The position numbers were made by a program, and so were the translations under genes. The notes under the pieces were generated by a model, which saw only the letters and a program-made list of their open reading frames with translations, searched no databases and was not told the DNA's origin. From contig NZ_AP024324.1 of assembly GCF_018408855.1 (NCBI RefSeq), positions 682,001 to 746,000 of the forward strand: a stretch of 64,000 nucleotides of DNA. Direction: 5' to 3'. Every line of letters begins with the position of its first letter. Position 1 is the first letter of the stretch. The stretch is from Caballeronia sp. NK8. Lineage in GTDB: Bacteria; Pseudomonadota; Gammaproteobacteria; Burkholderiales; Burkholderiaceae. Of this stretch, positions 8,897 through 16,621 are shown piece after piece.

Positions 8897-9001
8897 CGAT
8901 TCAAAATACGTTGCAAGGAGTTTTTCAAAAAATTGAGCGTGCGGGCGCGCGCCGGCGTGTGCCGGCGGCTTTCGTCGATGTCGGGAGGGTAAAGCGTGCC
9001 C

Positions 9002-9664
9002 TTATTCGGCCACGTCGGCGGGTTCGGGGAACAGCGCGATGAAGTCGAGCATCTGCTCGCCGAGCAGGTTGACGTGCGCGGACATCGCCTTGGCGGCGGC
9101 GTCGCCGTCGCCGTGCTCGATGGCGGCGATCACCTGTTCATGTTCGTCGACGGTATCGAGGCGGCGCCGCACCTTTTGCGTGACCATCTTCCGATAGATC
9201 GACACGCGGTTGCGCAGGCCGCGCGTCTGGTCCGCGAGAAAGTCGTTCTGGCTCGCTTCGTAGACGATTTCGTGAAAGCGGCGATTGATTTCGTAGAAGC
9301 TGTCGACCTGCTCGGCGTCGAGCGTGCCGCGCAGTTCGACCTGCGTTTCACGCAGCCGCGCGATTTGCTGCGGCGTCGCACGGCGCGCGGCCAGGCGCGC
9401 GCACAGTCCTTCTAGTTCCGCCATGACCTGGAACATTTCCAGCAGCTTGCGCGCGGACAGCGCGGCGACCATCGCGGGCTGGCGCGGGCGCATGGTGATG
9501 AGCGCTTCGGAGGCCAGTTGACGCAACGCCTCGCGTATCGGCGTGCGCGAGCATTCGAATCGCTCCGAAAGCTCGGTTTCCTCCAGCCGCGAACCGGGCG
9601 GCAAGCGTCCCGAAAGGATTTCGCTCTCAAGCGTCGTGAGAATCTCGTCCGCTCGCGTGGTCAT
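9002..9664 (-). CDS. GntR-family regulator with FCD domain
   Basis: A 220-residue FadR-subfamily transcription factor. The N-terminal winged helix (about residues 5-70) includes LPPGSRLEETELSERFECSRTPIREALRQL. The all-helical FCD domain follows (about 80-205), with the metal-site histidines in NRRFHEIVY and SAHVNLL. The start at 9664 is chosen because GGAG lies 6 nt before it; the longer frame to 9772 adds 36 residues unlike any GntR protein. The gene lies just upstream of, and parallel with, the MFS and amidohydrolase operon, and TTGTAT-type motifs occur before each unit, including its own. It is most likely a repressor relieved by a pathway acid (inference). Confidence 0.87.
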   Translation of the reverse strand: MTTRADEILTTLESEILSGRLPPGSRLEETELSERFECSRTPIREALRQLASEALITMRPRQPAMVAALSARKLLEMFQVMAELEGLCARLAARRATPQQIARLRETQVELRGTLDAEQVDSFYEINRRFHEIVYEASQNDFLADQTRGLRNRVSIYRKMVTQKVRRRLDTVDEHEQVIAAIEHGDGDAAAKAMSAHVNLLGEQMLDFIALFPEPADVAE

Positions 9665-9685
9665 GTGTATCTCCAGCCCCGATGC

Positions 9686-9700
9686 TTGTATTTTCACAGG
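9686..9700. promoter_or_regulatory. Candidate autoregulatory operator of the FCD regulator
   Basis: TTGTATTTTCACAGG on the plus strand, 21 bp upstream of the FCD regulator start. It agrees at 13 of 15 positions with the motif before the SDR operon. Confidence 0.35.
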
Positions 9701-9856
9701 CCATGATTGTCGCATGAGTCGCCGGAAGTTCGATTGATAACCATAGAACATCAATCGTTCGATAGTTTGCACTTATCGTCTCAGTCGTTTGCGGCGAACA
9801 TGCATGAAAGATAAATCCGCGCGCACCGCGCATTCCAGGTTTTCGGAGACATTTCG

Positions 9857-11155
9857 ATGCACCAATCCCCCCCTGCCCATTCGCCCGGGCAATCAAAGGC
9901 TGCCGCGGTATTTCGCGTGACGGCCGGCAATTTCCTCGAGCAGTTCGACTTCTTTCTGTTCGGCTTTTACGCCACCCAGATCGCCAACGTATTCTTTCCC
10001 GCCGCGAGCGAATTCGCTTCGCTGATGATGACCTTCGCGGTGTTCGGCGCGGGCTTTCTGATGCGGCCGCTCGGCGCGATCATCCTCGGCGCCTATATCG
10101 ACGACGTGGGCCGCCGCAAGGGCCTCATCGTCACCCTGTCGATCATGGCGAGCGGCACCATTCTCATCGCGTTTGTGCCGGGCTATGCCAGCATCGGTCT
10201 GCTCGCGCCGGCGCTCGTTCTGATCGGACGTCTGCTGCAGGGTTTCTCGGCGGGCGCGGAACTGGGCGGCGTGTCGGTCTATCTCTCCGAGACGGCCACG
10301 CCCGGCCGCAAGGGCTTCTTCACGAGCTGGCAGTCCGCGAGCCAGCAGGTCGCGATCGTCGTGGCGGCGGCGCTCGGCTTCGCCCTGAATCAATGGCTGG
10401 ACACGTCGGCCATCGCCGCGTGGGGATGGCGCGTGCCGTTCTTCGTCGGCTGCATGATCGTGCCGTTCATCTTCATGCTGCGCCGCAATCTGGAGGAAAC
10501 GCAGGAATTCAAGGCGCGCCAGCATCGTCCGTCGATGAAGGAAGTCTTCGCCACGCTGATGCGCAACTGGGGAATCGTCGTCGCCGGCATGATGCTGGTC
10601 GCGATGACCACGACGAGCTTCTACCTCATCACCGTCTATGCGCCGACCTTCGGCAAGACGGTTCTGCATCTGAGCACGGCGGACAGTCTGCTCGTGACCT
10701 TGTGCGTCGGCGTGTCGAACTTCGTCTGGCTGCCCATCGGCGGCGCGATCTCCGACCGCTTCGGCCGGCGTCCGCTGCTGCTCGGCATGACCGTGCTCGC
10801 CATCGCGACCGCGTATCCCGCGCTGTCGTTCCTCGCGCATGCGCCGAGCTTCATCAACATGCTGCTCGTGCTGCTGTGGCTCTCGTTCATGTACGGCATG
10901 TACAACGGCGCGATGGTCGTCGCGCTGACGGAAGTGATGCCGGCCGACGTGCGCGTCGCGGGCTTCTCGCTCGCCTACAGCCTGGCGACGGCGATCTTCG
11001 GCGGCTTCACGCCCGCCATCTCCACGGGCCTGATTCACTTTACCGGCGACAAGGCCGCGCCCGGCATCTGGATGAGCTTCGCCGCCGCATGCGCGCTGTG
11101 CGCCACGTTCGTGCTCTACCGCCGCCGCCCGGTGACGCTGTCACCGGCTCACTGA
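9857..11155 (+). CDS. Citrate/tricarboxylate:H+ symporter, MHS family (CitA/TcuC-like)
   Basis: A 432-residue major facilitator of the metabolite:H+ symporter family. Marks are [16 protein letters not shown] in TM1, the loop [13 protein letters not shown] between TM2 and TM3, [22 protein letters not shown] in TM4, and [11 protein letters not shown] in the second half. These match citrate permease CitA and tricarballylate permease TcuC. The start has GGAG upstream (9848-9851). The next gene, 14 nt downstream, encodes a periplasmic ModA-like protein resembling aconitate isomerase. Substrates may therefore be citrate, trans-aconitate or tricarballylate. Confidence 0.87.
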   Translation: MHQSPPAHSPGQSKAAAVFRVTAGNFLEQFDFFLFGFYATQIANVFFPAASEFASLMMTFAVFGAGFLMRPLGAIILGAYIDDVGRRKGLIVTLSIMASGTILIAFVPGYASIGLLAPALVLIGRLLQGFSAGAELGGVSVYLSETATPGRKGFFTSWQSASQQVAIVVAAALGFALNQWLDTSAIAAWGWRVPFFVGCMIVPFIFMLRRNLEETQEFKARQHRPSMKEVFATLMRNWGIVVAGMMLVAMTTTSFYLITVYAPTFGKTVLHLSTADSLLVTLCVGVSNFVWLPIGGAISDRFGRRPLLLGMTVLAIATAYPALSFLAHAPSFINMLLVLLWLSFMYGMYNGAMVVALTEVMPADVRVAGFSLAYSLATAIFGGFTPAISTGLIHFTGDKAAPGIWMSFAAACALCATFVLYRRRPVTLSPAH

Positions 11156-11169
11156 TCACGCAACGGCAC

Positions 11170-11964
11170 ATGTCCTCATCCATGAAGAATCTGTTTCTCA
11201 AGGTGTGCGCGGCGGGGCTCGTCGCGGCTTCGGTAGCGTCGGCGGGCGTGCAGGCGGCCGAGTTGCACGTCATGAGCTCGGGCGGCTTCACTGCCGCGTA
11301 CAAGCTGCTCGGTCCGAAATTCACCGCCGCGAGCGGCAACACGCTCGACACGGCGCTCGGCCCTTCGATGGGCAAATCGCCCGAGGCCATTCCCAACCGG
11401 CTCGAACGCGGCGAGCCCGCCGACGCCGTCATCATGGTCGGCTATGCGCTCGACGAACTGATCAAGGCCGGCAAGGTCGTGCCCGGATCGCGCGTCGAAC
11501 TGGCGGATTCGCGCATCGGCGTGGTCGTGCGCGACGGCGCGGCGAAGCCCGATGTCGGCTCCGTTGACGGGCTGAAGGAGACACTGCTGCGGGCGAAATC
11601 GGTCGCCTATTCGGACAGCGCGAGCGGCGTGTATATCGAGCGCGAGCTGTTCAAGCGGCTCGGCATCGAGGAGCAGATGAAGCAGAAGGCAAAGATGATT
11701 CCGCGGATTCCCGTCGCCTCCGTGGTGGCGAGCGGCGACTACGAAATCGGCTTTCAGCAGGTCAGCGAACTTCTGCCGGTGAAGGGCGCGACTTTCGTCG
11801 GCAAGATTCCCGAGTCGTTGCAGTCGGTCACGCGTTTTGCCGCCGGGATTCCCGTCGGCGCGCAGCATCCGAAGGAGGCGAAAGCGCTGCTCGACTATCT
11901 CGCTTCACCCGAGGTTCAGCCGGAAGTGAAGGCGACCGGCCTCGATTCCGTTACATCGCACTGA
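11170..11964 (+). CDS. Periplasmic ModA-like substrate-binding-fold protein, candidate aconitate isomerase
   Basis: A 264-residue exported protein with a signal peptide (KNLFLKVCAAGLVAASVASAGVQA, cleavage near residue 28) and a type-II periplasmic binding fold like ModA (LHVMSSGGFTAAYKLLGPKF at the N-terminus). There is no ABC permease or ATPase nearby, so a normal ABC-receptor role is unlikely. The bacterial aconitate isomerase described from Pseudomonas is a periplasmic protein of similar size with this fold, recalled from the literature rather than compared here. The immediate upstream citrate-type permease fits trans-/cis-aconitate use. Two in-frame ATGs, 11170 and 11182, are possible starts; the second gives a more typical signal peptide. 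Confidence 0.65.
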   Translation: MSSSMKNLFLKVCAAGLVAASVASAGVQAAELHVMSSGGFTAAYKLLGPKFTAASGNTLDTALGPSMGKSPEAIPNRLERGEPADAVIMVGYALDELIKAGKVVPGSRVELADSRIGVVVRDGAAKPDVGSVDGLKETLLRAKSVAYSDSASGVYIERELFKRLGIEEQMKQKAKMIPRIPVASVVASGDYEIGFQQVSELLPVKGATFVGKIPESLQSVTRFAAGIPVGAQHPKEAKALLDYLASPEVQPEVKATGLDSVTSH

Positions 11965-11976
11965 CCCGCTTTGCGA

Positions 11977-13263
11977 TCATTCGGCCGCCGCGTCGGCGTT
12001 TCGCGTGACGGCGTTTTGCAGCATCGACTTGAAGCGCGTGCGGTCGCACGCGCCTTCCCACATCGACACGAAGATCACGGCGCACGCGTTGCTGATCACG
12101 CTCGTCAACGCGCGCGCCTCCGACATGAAGCGGTCGATGCCCACCAGCAGCGCCACGCCAGCCACGGGCAGGTCGGGAATCACCGTCAAGGTCGCGACGA
12201 GCGCCACCAGTCCGCTTCCGGAGACGCCCGCCGCCCCTTTCGACGTGATCAGCATGACCGCGAGCATCGTCGCGATCTGCGCGGCTGAAAGCTGCACGTC
12301 GCACGCCTGCGCGATAAACACGGAGGCGAGCGTCAGATAGATCGCGGTGCCGTCGAGGTTGAACGAATAGCCCGCGGGCAGCACGAGCCCGACGATGCCC
12401 CTGTCGCAGCCGAGCGCCTCCAGCTTGCCGATCAGGCGCGGCAGAACGGGTTCCGTCGATGACGTCGCAAGAACGATCACGAGTTCCTCGCGCAGATAGC
12501 GCAACAGACGCCAGAGCGCGAAGCCGTGAAGCCGCGCGAGCGGCGCGAGCACCAGCATGACGAACAGGATGCATGCCACGTAGAACGACGCCATCAGCAT
12601 GCCGAGCGAACCGACCGAACGGATGCCGAAGCGCCCCACGGTAAAGGCCATCGCGCCGAATGCGCCGATCGGCGCGAGCCGCATGATCATCGCGAGGATG
12701 CGAAAAAGCGCGTGCGCGATGCCGTCGATGAACGCCAGCACCGGCTTGCCCGCGCGCGGTTGCAAGTTCAACGCGAAGCCGAACAGCAGCGAGAGCAGGA
12801 GAACCGGCAGCACTTCGCCTTTTTCGAAGGCGCCGAGCATCGTCTCCGGGATGATGCCGAGCGCGAACTCGACGAGCCCGTGCGGCTGCGAGCGTTTGAC
12901 GTACTGCGAGAGGATGCCCGTGTCGAGATGACGCACGTCGATATGCATGCCCGCGCCCGGATGCAGCACATAGGCGGTCGCGAGCCCGAGCACGAGCGCA
13001 ATCGCCGTCAGGAAGTAGAAGAGCGCGAGCGCCTTCAGGATCGTTCGTCCGATAGCCGCGCCGCTCGCCAGCGACGTGATGCCCGAGACGATCGTGCAGA
13101 AGACGATCGGCCCGATCATCATCCGCACCAGCGCGACGAACGCGTCGCTGACCGGCTTGAGCAGCGCGCCCGTCTGCGGCCAGATATGGCCGAGCGCCAT
13201 GCCGAGCACCATCCCCAGCAAGACTTGCACGTAAAGCAGCCGAAACGGCCAGGGCAGGCTCAC
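11977..13263 (-). CDS. Dicarboxylate/amino acid:cation symporter (DctA/GltP family)
   Basis: A complete 428-residue DAACS-family carrier. It has the hairpin/TM7 sequence GYSFNLDGTAIYLTLASVFIAQA, the serine-rich hairpin STEPVLPRLIGKLEALG, and SKGAAGVSGSGLVAL in hairpin 2. The start codon is GTG at 13263, and its first bases overlap the TGA of the upstream LysR gene (GTGA), so the two are translationally coupled. The substrate is probably a C4-dicarboxylate or acidic amino acid. It is the second of three carriers of this family in the window and differs clearly from the other two. Confidence 0.88.
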   Translation of the reverse strand: MSLPWPFRLLYVQVLLGMVLGMALGHIWPQTGALLKPVSDAFVALVRMMIGPIVFCTIVSGITSLASGAAIGRTILKALALFYFLTAIALVLGLATAYVLHPGAGMHIDVRHLDTGILSQYVKRSQPHGLVEFALGIIPETMLGAFEKGEVLPVLLLSLLFGFALNLQPRAGKPVLAFIDGIAHALFRILAMIMRLAPIGAFGAMAFTVGRFGIRSVGSLGMLMASFYVACILFVMLVLAPLARLHGFALWRLLRYLREELVIVLATSSTEPVLPRLIGKLEALGCDRGIVGLVLPAGYSFNLDGTAIYLTLASVFIAQACDVQLSAAQIATMLAVMLITSKGAAGVSGSGLVALVATLTVIPDLPVAGVALLVGIDRFMSEARALTSVISNACAVIFVSMWEGACDRTRFKSMLQNAVTRNADAAAE

Positions 13264-14201
13264 GATGCGTCACCGTCGCCATCGCCGCTCTCGCCCTTGG
13301 CGGCGCCGCTGCGCTTCATCTCCATGATCTCGCGGTAGAACTGCTGCGCCGCAGGCGTAAGCGCTCTGCCGCGCCGCCGCACGATGCCCACGCGCCGCCG
13401 CACCACCGGATCGACCAGGGGCACGCTCGTCAGGACCGGATGATCGCGTCCGGGCATGGCCATCGACGGCACTGCCGCGACGCCGAGCCCCGCTTCGATG
13501 AGGCCGAGCATCGTCGTGACGTGGCGCGTTTCGCACACGCTCGGCGCGCGAGGCGCGACGGCCGACAGCGCCTGATCGAGCAGGAGACGATTGCCGGACG
13601 TCTTGTCGACGGATACGTACTCGTGCTCATAAAGCTCGTTCCAGGTGACGCGCTTCTTGCGCGCGAGCGGATGGTCGCGCCGGCACGCGGCGACGAAACG
13701 TTCCTGCAACAGCACCTTGAATTCGATCTCCGATTCCTGCGTGCCGAGAAAGCTCACGCCGAAATCCGCCTCGCCGCTCATGACGGTGCTGAGCACCTCG
13801 TTGGCGCTGGAGTCCAGCAGCTTGACCCGGATGCGCGGATAGCGGCGATGGTAGCTCGCGACCACGTTGGGCAGAAAGTAATAGGCGACCGACGGCACGC
13901 ACGCGATGGTCACATGACCCAGGCGGCTCGACGATACATCGCGGATGCCGAGCAGCGCGACATCGAGATCGTCGAGCAGTTGCTCGGCGCTCGGCGCGAA
14001 CACGCGGCCGACGGTGGTGAGCGTCACACTGCGCGTGGTGCGGTCGAAGAGGCGCACGCCGAGCGCATCCTCCAGCTTTTCGATCCGGCGGCTCAACGCG
14101 GGCTGGGAGATGTTGACCGCATCCGCGGCCTTGCGAAAGCTCCCCAGCTCGACGACGGCCCGAAACGCCTGCAAATCATTTAGATCGAAATTAACGCCCA
14201 C
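13260..14201 (-). CDS. LysR-family transcriptional regulator
   Basis: A 313-residue LysR regulator with an N-terminal helix-turn-helix (LQAFRAVVELGSFRKAADAVNISQPALSRRIEKLEDALGVRLFDRTTRSVTLT, read as separate helices) and a periplasmic-binding-like effector domain from about residue 95. The start is GTG at 14201, with AAGGAG 6 nt before it; the upstream frame to 14327 lacks family similarity. Unusually, the regulator precedes and overlaps the transporter gene it probably controls, instead of being divergent. Confidence 0.87.
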   Translation of the reverse strand: MGVNFDLNDLQAFRAVVELGSFRKAADAVNISQPALSRRIEKLEDALGVRLFDRTTRSVTLTTVGRVFAPSAEQLLDDLDVALLGIRDVSSSRLGHVTIACVPSVAYYFLPNVVASYHRRYPRIRVKLLDSSANEVLSTVMSGEADFGVSFLGTQESEIEFKVLLQERFVAACRRDHPLARKKRVTWNELYEHEYVSVDKTSGNRLLLDQALSAVAPRAPSVCETRHVTTMLGLIEAGLGVAAVPSMAMPGRDHPVLTSVPLVDPVVRRRVGIVRRRGRALTPAAQQFYREIMEMKRSGAAKGESGDGDGDAS

Positions 14202-14272
14202 GAGGCGCTCCTTGCCATTACCGATTGAACCGGCGTATTTTGCATGAGTTTGCGGCTCGCAACGGAGGCACC

Positions 14273-15142
14273 ATGAAGAACCTCTACGAAAGTTGGCAAG
14301 AGCAGATCCAGCAGGATCTGAATGCACGCGTCAAGGCGCACCAGCATGCGGTGCGGCAGGCGCAAGCGCAGCGCGCTCAGACCGGCGCACCCGCGCCGCT
14401 CATCCTGCTCGGCGATGGCGATTCCTGGTTCGACTACCCGCTGCCCGATCCGCTCCACGCCACCGACGTGCTCGAAGCCCTGCGCACCGCGGGCACACCC
14501 ACGCCGATGATCCTCAAGCTCGCGCACTACAGCGACGCGACCACGACGCTGCTCGGCGTGACCAGGCGCAACCGTCTCATCGACCAGTTGAAGGACCCGG
14601 CCAACGGACCGATCGACGCGTTGCTGTTTTCCGGCGGCGGCAACGACGTGGTCGGCGACCAGTTCCGTTTCTGGCTCAACGACGCGAGCGCGGTCGGCAA
14701 CGATCCCGCACGGGGCGTCGACGATCAGCGTCTCGCGCATATCTTCGGCGTGGTCGAAAGCGCCTATCTCGATCTGATCCGCATCCGCGATCAGTTCGCG
14801 CCCGACGCGCCGATCTTCGTGCACGCCTACGATTTCGCGCTTCCCACCGGCGTGTCGGCCTGCCATCTCGCGGGGCCGTGGCTGCGTCCCTCGCTCGTCG
14901 ACCGGGGCTGGCCCGACTTTGCGCCGGGCGCGCTGATCGTCAAGACGATCCTCGTCGAATTCCGCGCGATGCTGCAGCGGCTCGCGAGCGTCCCCGCCCA
15001 CGACATGGTGCTGGTCGAGACTCAAGGCACGCTCGACGCGCGCGACTGGGCCAACGAACTGCACCCGACTGGCGCCGGCTTCGCGGCAATCGCCGCCCGC
15101 TTCAGGGCCGCGCTCGCCACGCGTTTCGCGCACCGCATATGA
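14273..15142 (+). CDS. SGNH/GDSL-type hydrolase-like protein
   Basis: A 289-residue protein with the blocks of an SGNH-fold esterase: GDGDSWFDYP near residue 45 (nucleophile Ser), GGGNDVVGD near 122 (Gly and Asn), and NELHPTGAGF near the C-terminus (His). No signal peptide is evident, so it is probably cytoplasmic. The start at 14273 has GGAGG 5 nt upstream; the 16 extra codons from 14225 overlap the LysR promoter region. It stands alone between LysR (divergent) and aspartase (convergent, 18 bp). The substrate is unknown. Confidence 0.75.
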   Translation: MKNLYESWQEQIQQDLNARVKAHQHAVRQAQAQRAQTGAPAPLILLGDGDSWFDYPLPDPLHATDVLEALRTAGTPTPMILKLAHYSDATTTLLGVTRRNRLIDQLKDPANGPIDALLFSGGGNDVVGDQFRFWLNDASAVGNDPARGVDDQRLAHIFGVVESAYLDLIRIRDQFAPDAPIFVHAYDFALPTGVSACHLAGPWLRPSLVDRGWPDFAPGALIVKTILVEFRAMLQRLASVPAHDMVLVETQGTLDARDWANELHPTGAGFAAIAARFRAALATRFAHRI

Positions 15143-15160
15143 GTGCGGGCGCGTCCGGCA

Positions 15161-16579
15161 TCAGGCCATCGACGCCAGTGTTCTGGGCTGCGTCAGCATC
15201 GCGGGGTGAAGGATTTCGTCGAGTTGCGACTGACTCAGCAGCCCTTTCTCGATCACGACCTGCGCGACGCTCCTGCCGGACGCGAGCGCTTCCTTCGCGA
15301 CTTCCGTCGAGTGCGTGTAGCCGATGTACGGATTGAGCGCCGTCACGATGCCGATCGAGTTTTCGATGATCGCGCGCAGCCGCTCCCGGTTCGCGGTGAT
15401 ACCGTCGACGCATTTCGAGGCGAGCGTGAGGCATCCTGCCCGCAGGTGCGCGACGCTCTTGAACAGACTATGCGCAATGATCGGCTCGAACGCGTTGAGC
15501 TGAAGCTGACCCGCTTCGGCGGCGAAACTCACGGTCACATCGTTGCCGATGACTTCGAACGCGATCTGGTTGACGACTTCCGGAATCACCGGGTTCACCT
15601 TGCCCGGCATGATGCTGGAGCCGGCCTGCACGGGCGGCAGGTTGATTTCGCCGAGACCCGCGCGCGGCCCGCTCGAAAGCAGGCGAAGATCGTTGCAGGT
15701 TTTCGAGAGTTTGATCGCGACTCGCTTCAGCACGCCCGAAAGCTGCACGAATGCGCCGACATCCTGAGTCGCTTCGACGAGATTCGGCGACGTCGTGAGC
15801 GCGATGCCGGTCACGTCGCTCAAGTGCCGGCATGCGAGGCGCGCGTAGTCCGGATGCGTGTTGATGCCTGTGCCGATCGCGGTCGCGCCCAGATTGATTT
15901 CGCAAATCAGCCCGGCCGCTTCCATGAGCCGCGCTTCGTCTTCGCCGAGCATCACCGCGAAGGTGCTGAACTCCTGGCCGAGCGTCATCGGCACCGCGTC
16001 CTGAAGCTGCGTGCGGCCCATTTTGAGGTCGCTGGCGAATTCCTGCGCCTTGCGTTCGAACGACGCGCGCAGCACGGCCATCGCCTCGACGAGTTGCACG
16101 ATGCCCGCGTAGGTGGCGATCTTCAGCGCGGTCGGATAGACGTCGTTGGTGCTCTGGCCGAGATTCACGTCTTCGTTCGGGTGAAGCACGCCATACTCGC
16201 CGCGCTGATGCCCGAGATGTTCGAGCGCGAGATTGGCGATGACTTCGTTCGCGTTCATGTTGGTCGACGTGCCCGCGCCGCCCTGAATGACATCGACCAC
16301 GAAATGCTCGTGCGCCGTGCCCGAGCGTACTTGCCTGCACGCCTGCACGATGGCCTGCATCTTCACTTCGCTCAGCAGCCCGAGGTCGTGATTCGCGAGC
16401 GCCGCGGCTTCCTTCACGCTCGCCAGTGCGTTGACGAGATTCGGATAGACGGAGATGGGAATGCCCGTGATCGGGAAATTCTCCAGCGCGCGCAGCGTAT
16501 GCACGCCGTAGTATGCGGTGGCGGGCACGGCGAGATCGCCGAGAAGGTCGTGCTCGATACGTTCAGTTATGTTAAGCAT
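15161..16579 (-). CDS. aspA: Aspartate ammonia-lyase
   Basis: A 472-residue fumarase/aspartase-superfamily enzyme that deaminates L-aspartate to fumarate. Family motifs include GTSTNMNANEVIAN, HPNEDVNLGQSTNDVYPTA, GRTQLQDAVPMTLGQEF and the superfamily signature GSSIMPGKVNPVIPE. The ERIEHDLLG start and the overall length suit aspartase more than fumarase C, although the two are close. It is the last gene of a minus-strand operon after a dicarboxylate/amino-acid symporter and a racemase (42-bp gap). That supports a role in aspartate catabolism. Confidence 0.88.
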   Translation of the reverse strand: MLNITERIEHDLLGDLAVPATAYYGVHTLRALENFPITGIPISVYPNLVNALASVKEAAALANHDLGLLSEVKMQAIVQACRQVRSGTAHEHFVVDVIQGGAGTSTNMNANEVIANLALEHLGHQRGEYGVLHPNEDVNLGQSTNDVYPTALKIATYAGIVQLVEAMAVLRASFERKAQEFASDLKMGRTQLQDAVPMTLGQEFSTFAVMLGEDEARLMEAAGLICEINLGATAIGTGINTHPDYARLACRHLSDVTGIALTTSPNLVEATQDVGAFVQLSGVLKRVAIKLSKTCNDLRLLSSGPRAGLGEINLPPVQAGSSIMPGKVNPVIPEVVNQIAFEVIGNDVTVSFAAEAGQLQLNAFEPIIAHSLFKSVAHLRAGCLTLASKCVDGITANRERLRAIIENSIGIVTALNPYIGYTHSTEVAKEALASGRSVAQVVIEKGLLSQSQLDEILHPAMLTQPRTLASMA

Positions 16580-16621
16580 GTGTTTCTCTCAGGTCCTGGA
16601 TGATTTGATCGGGCAGATCGG

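Noticed and set aside
8940..8985. GC-rich inverted repeat GCCGGC/GCCGGC after the FCD regulator gene as a terminator
   Set aside because: The stem is short, and the T-run on the minus strand lies about 15 nt beyond it, too far for a Rho-independent terminator.
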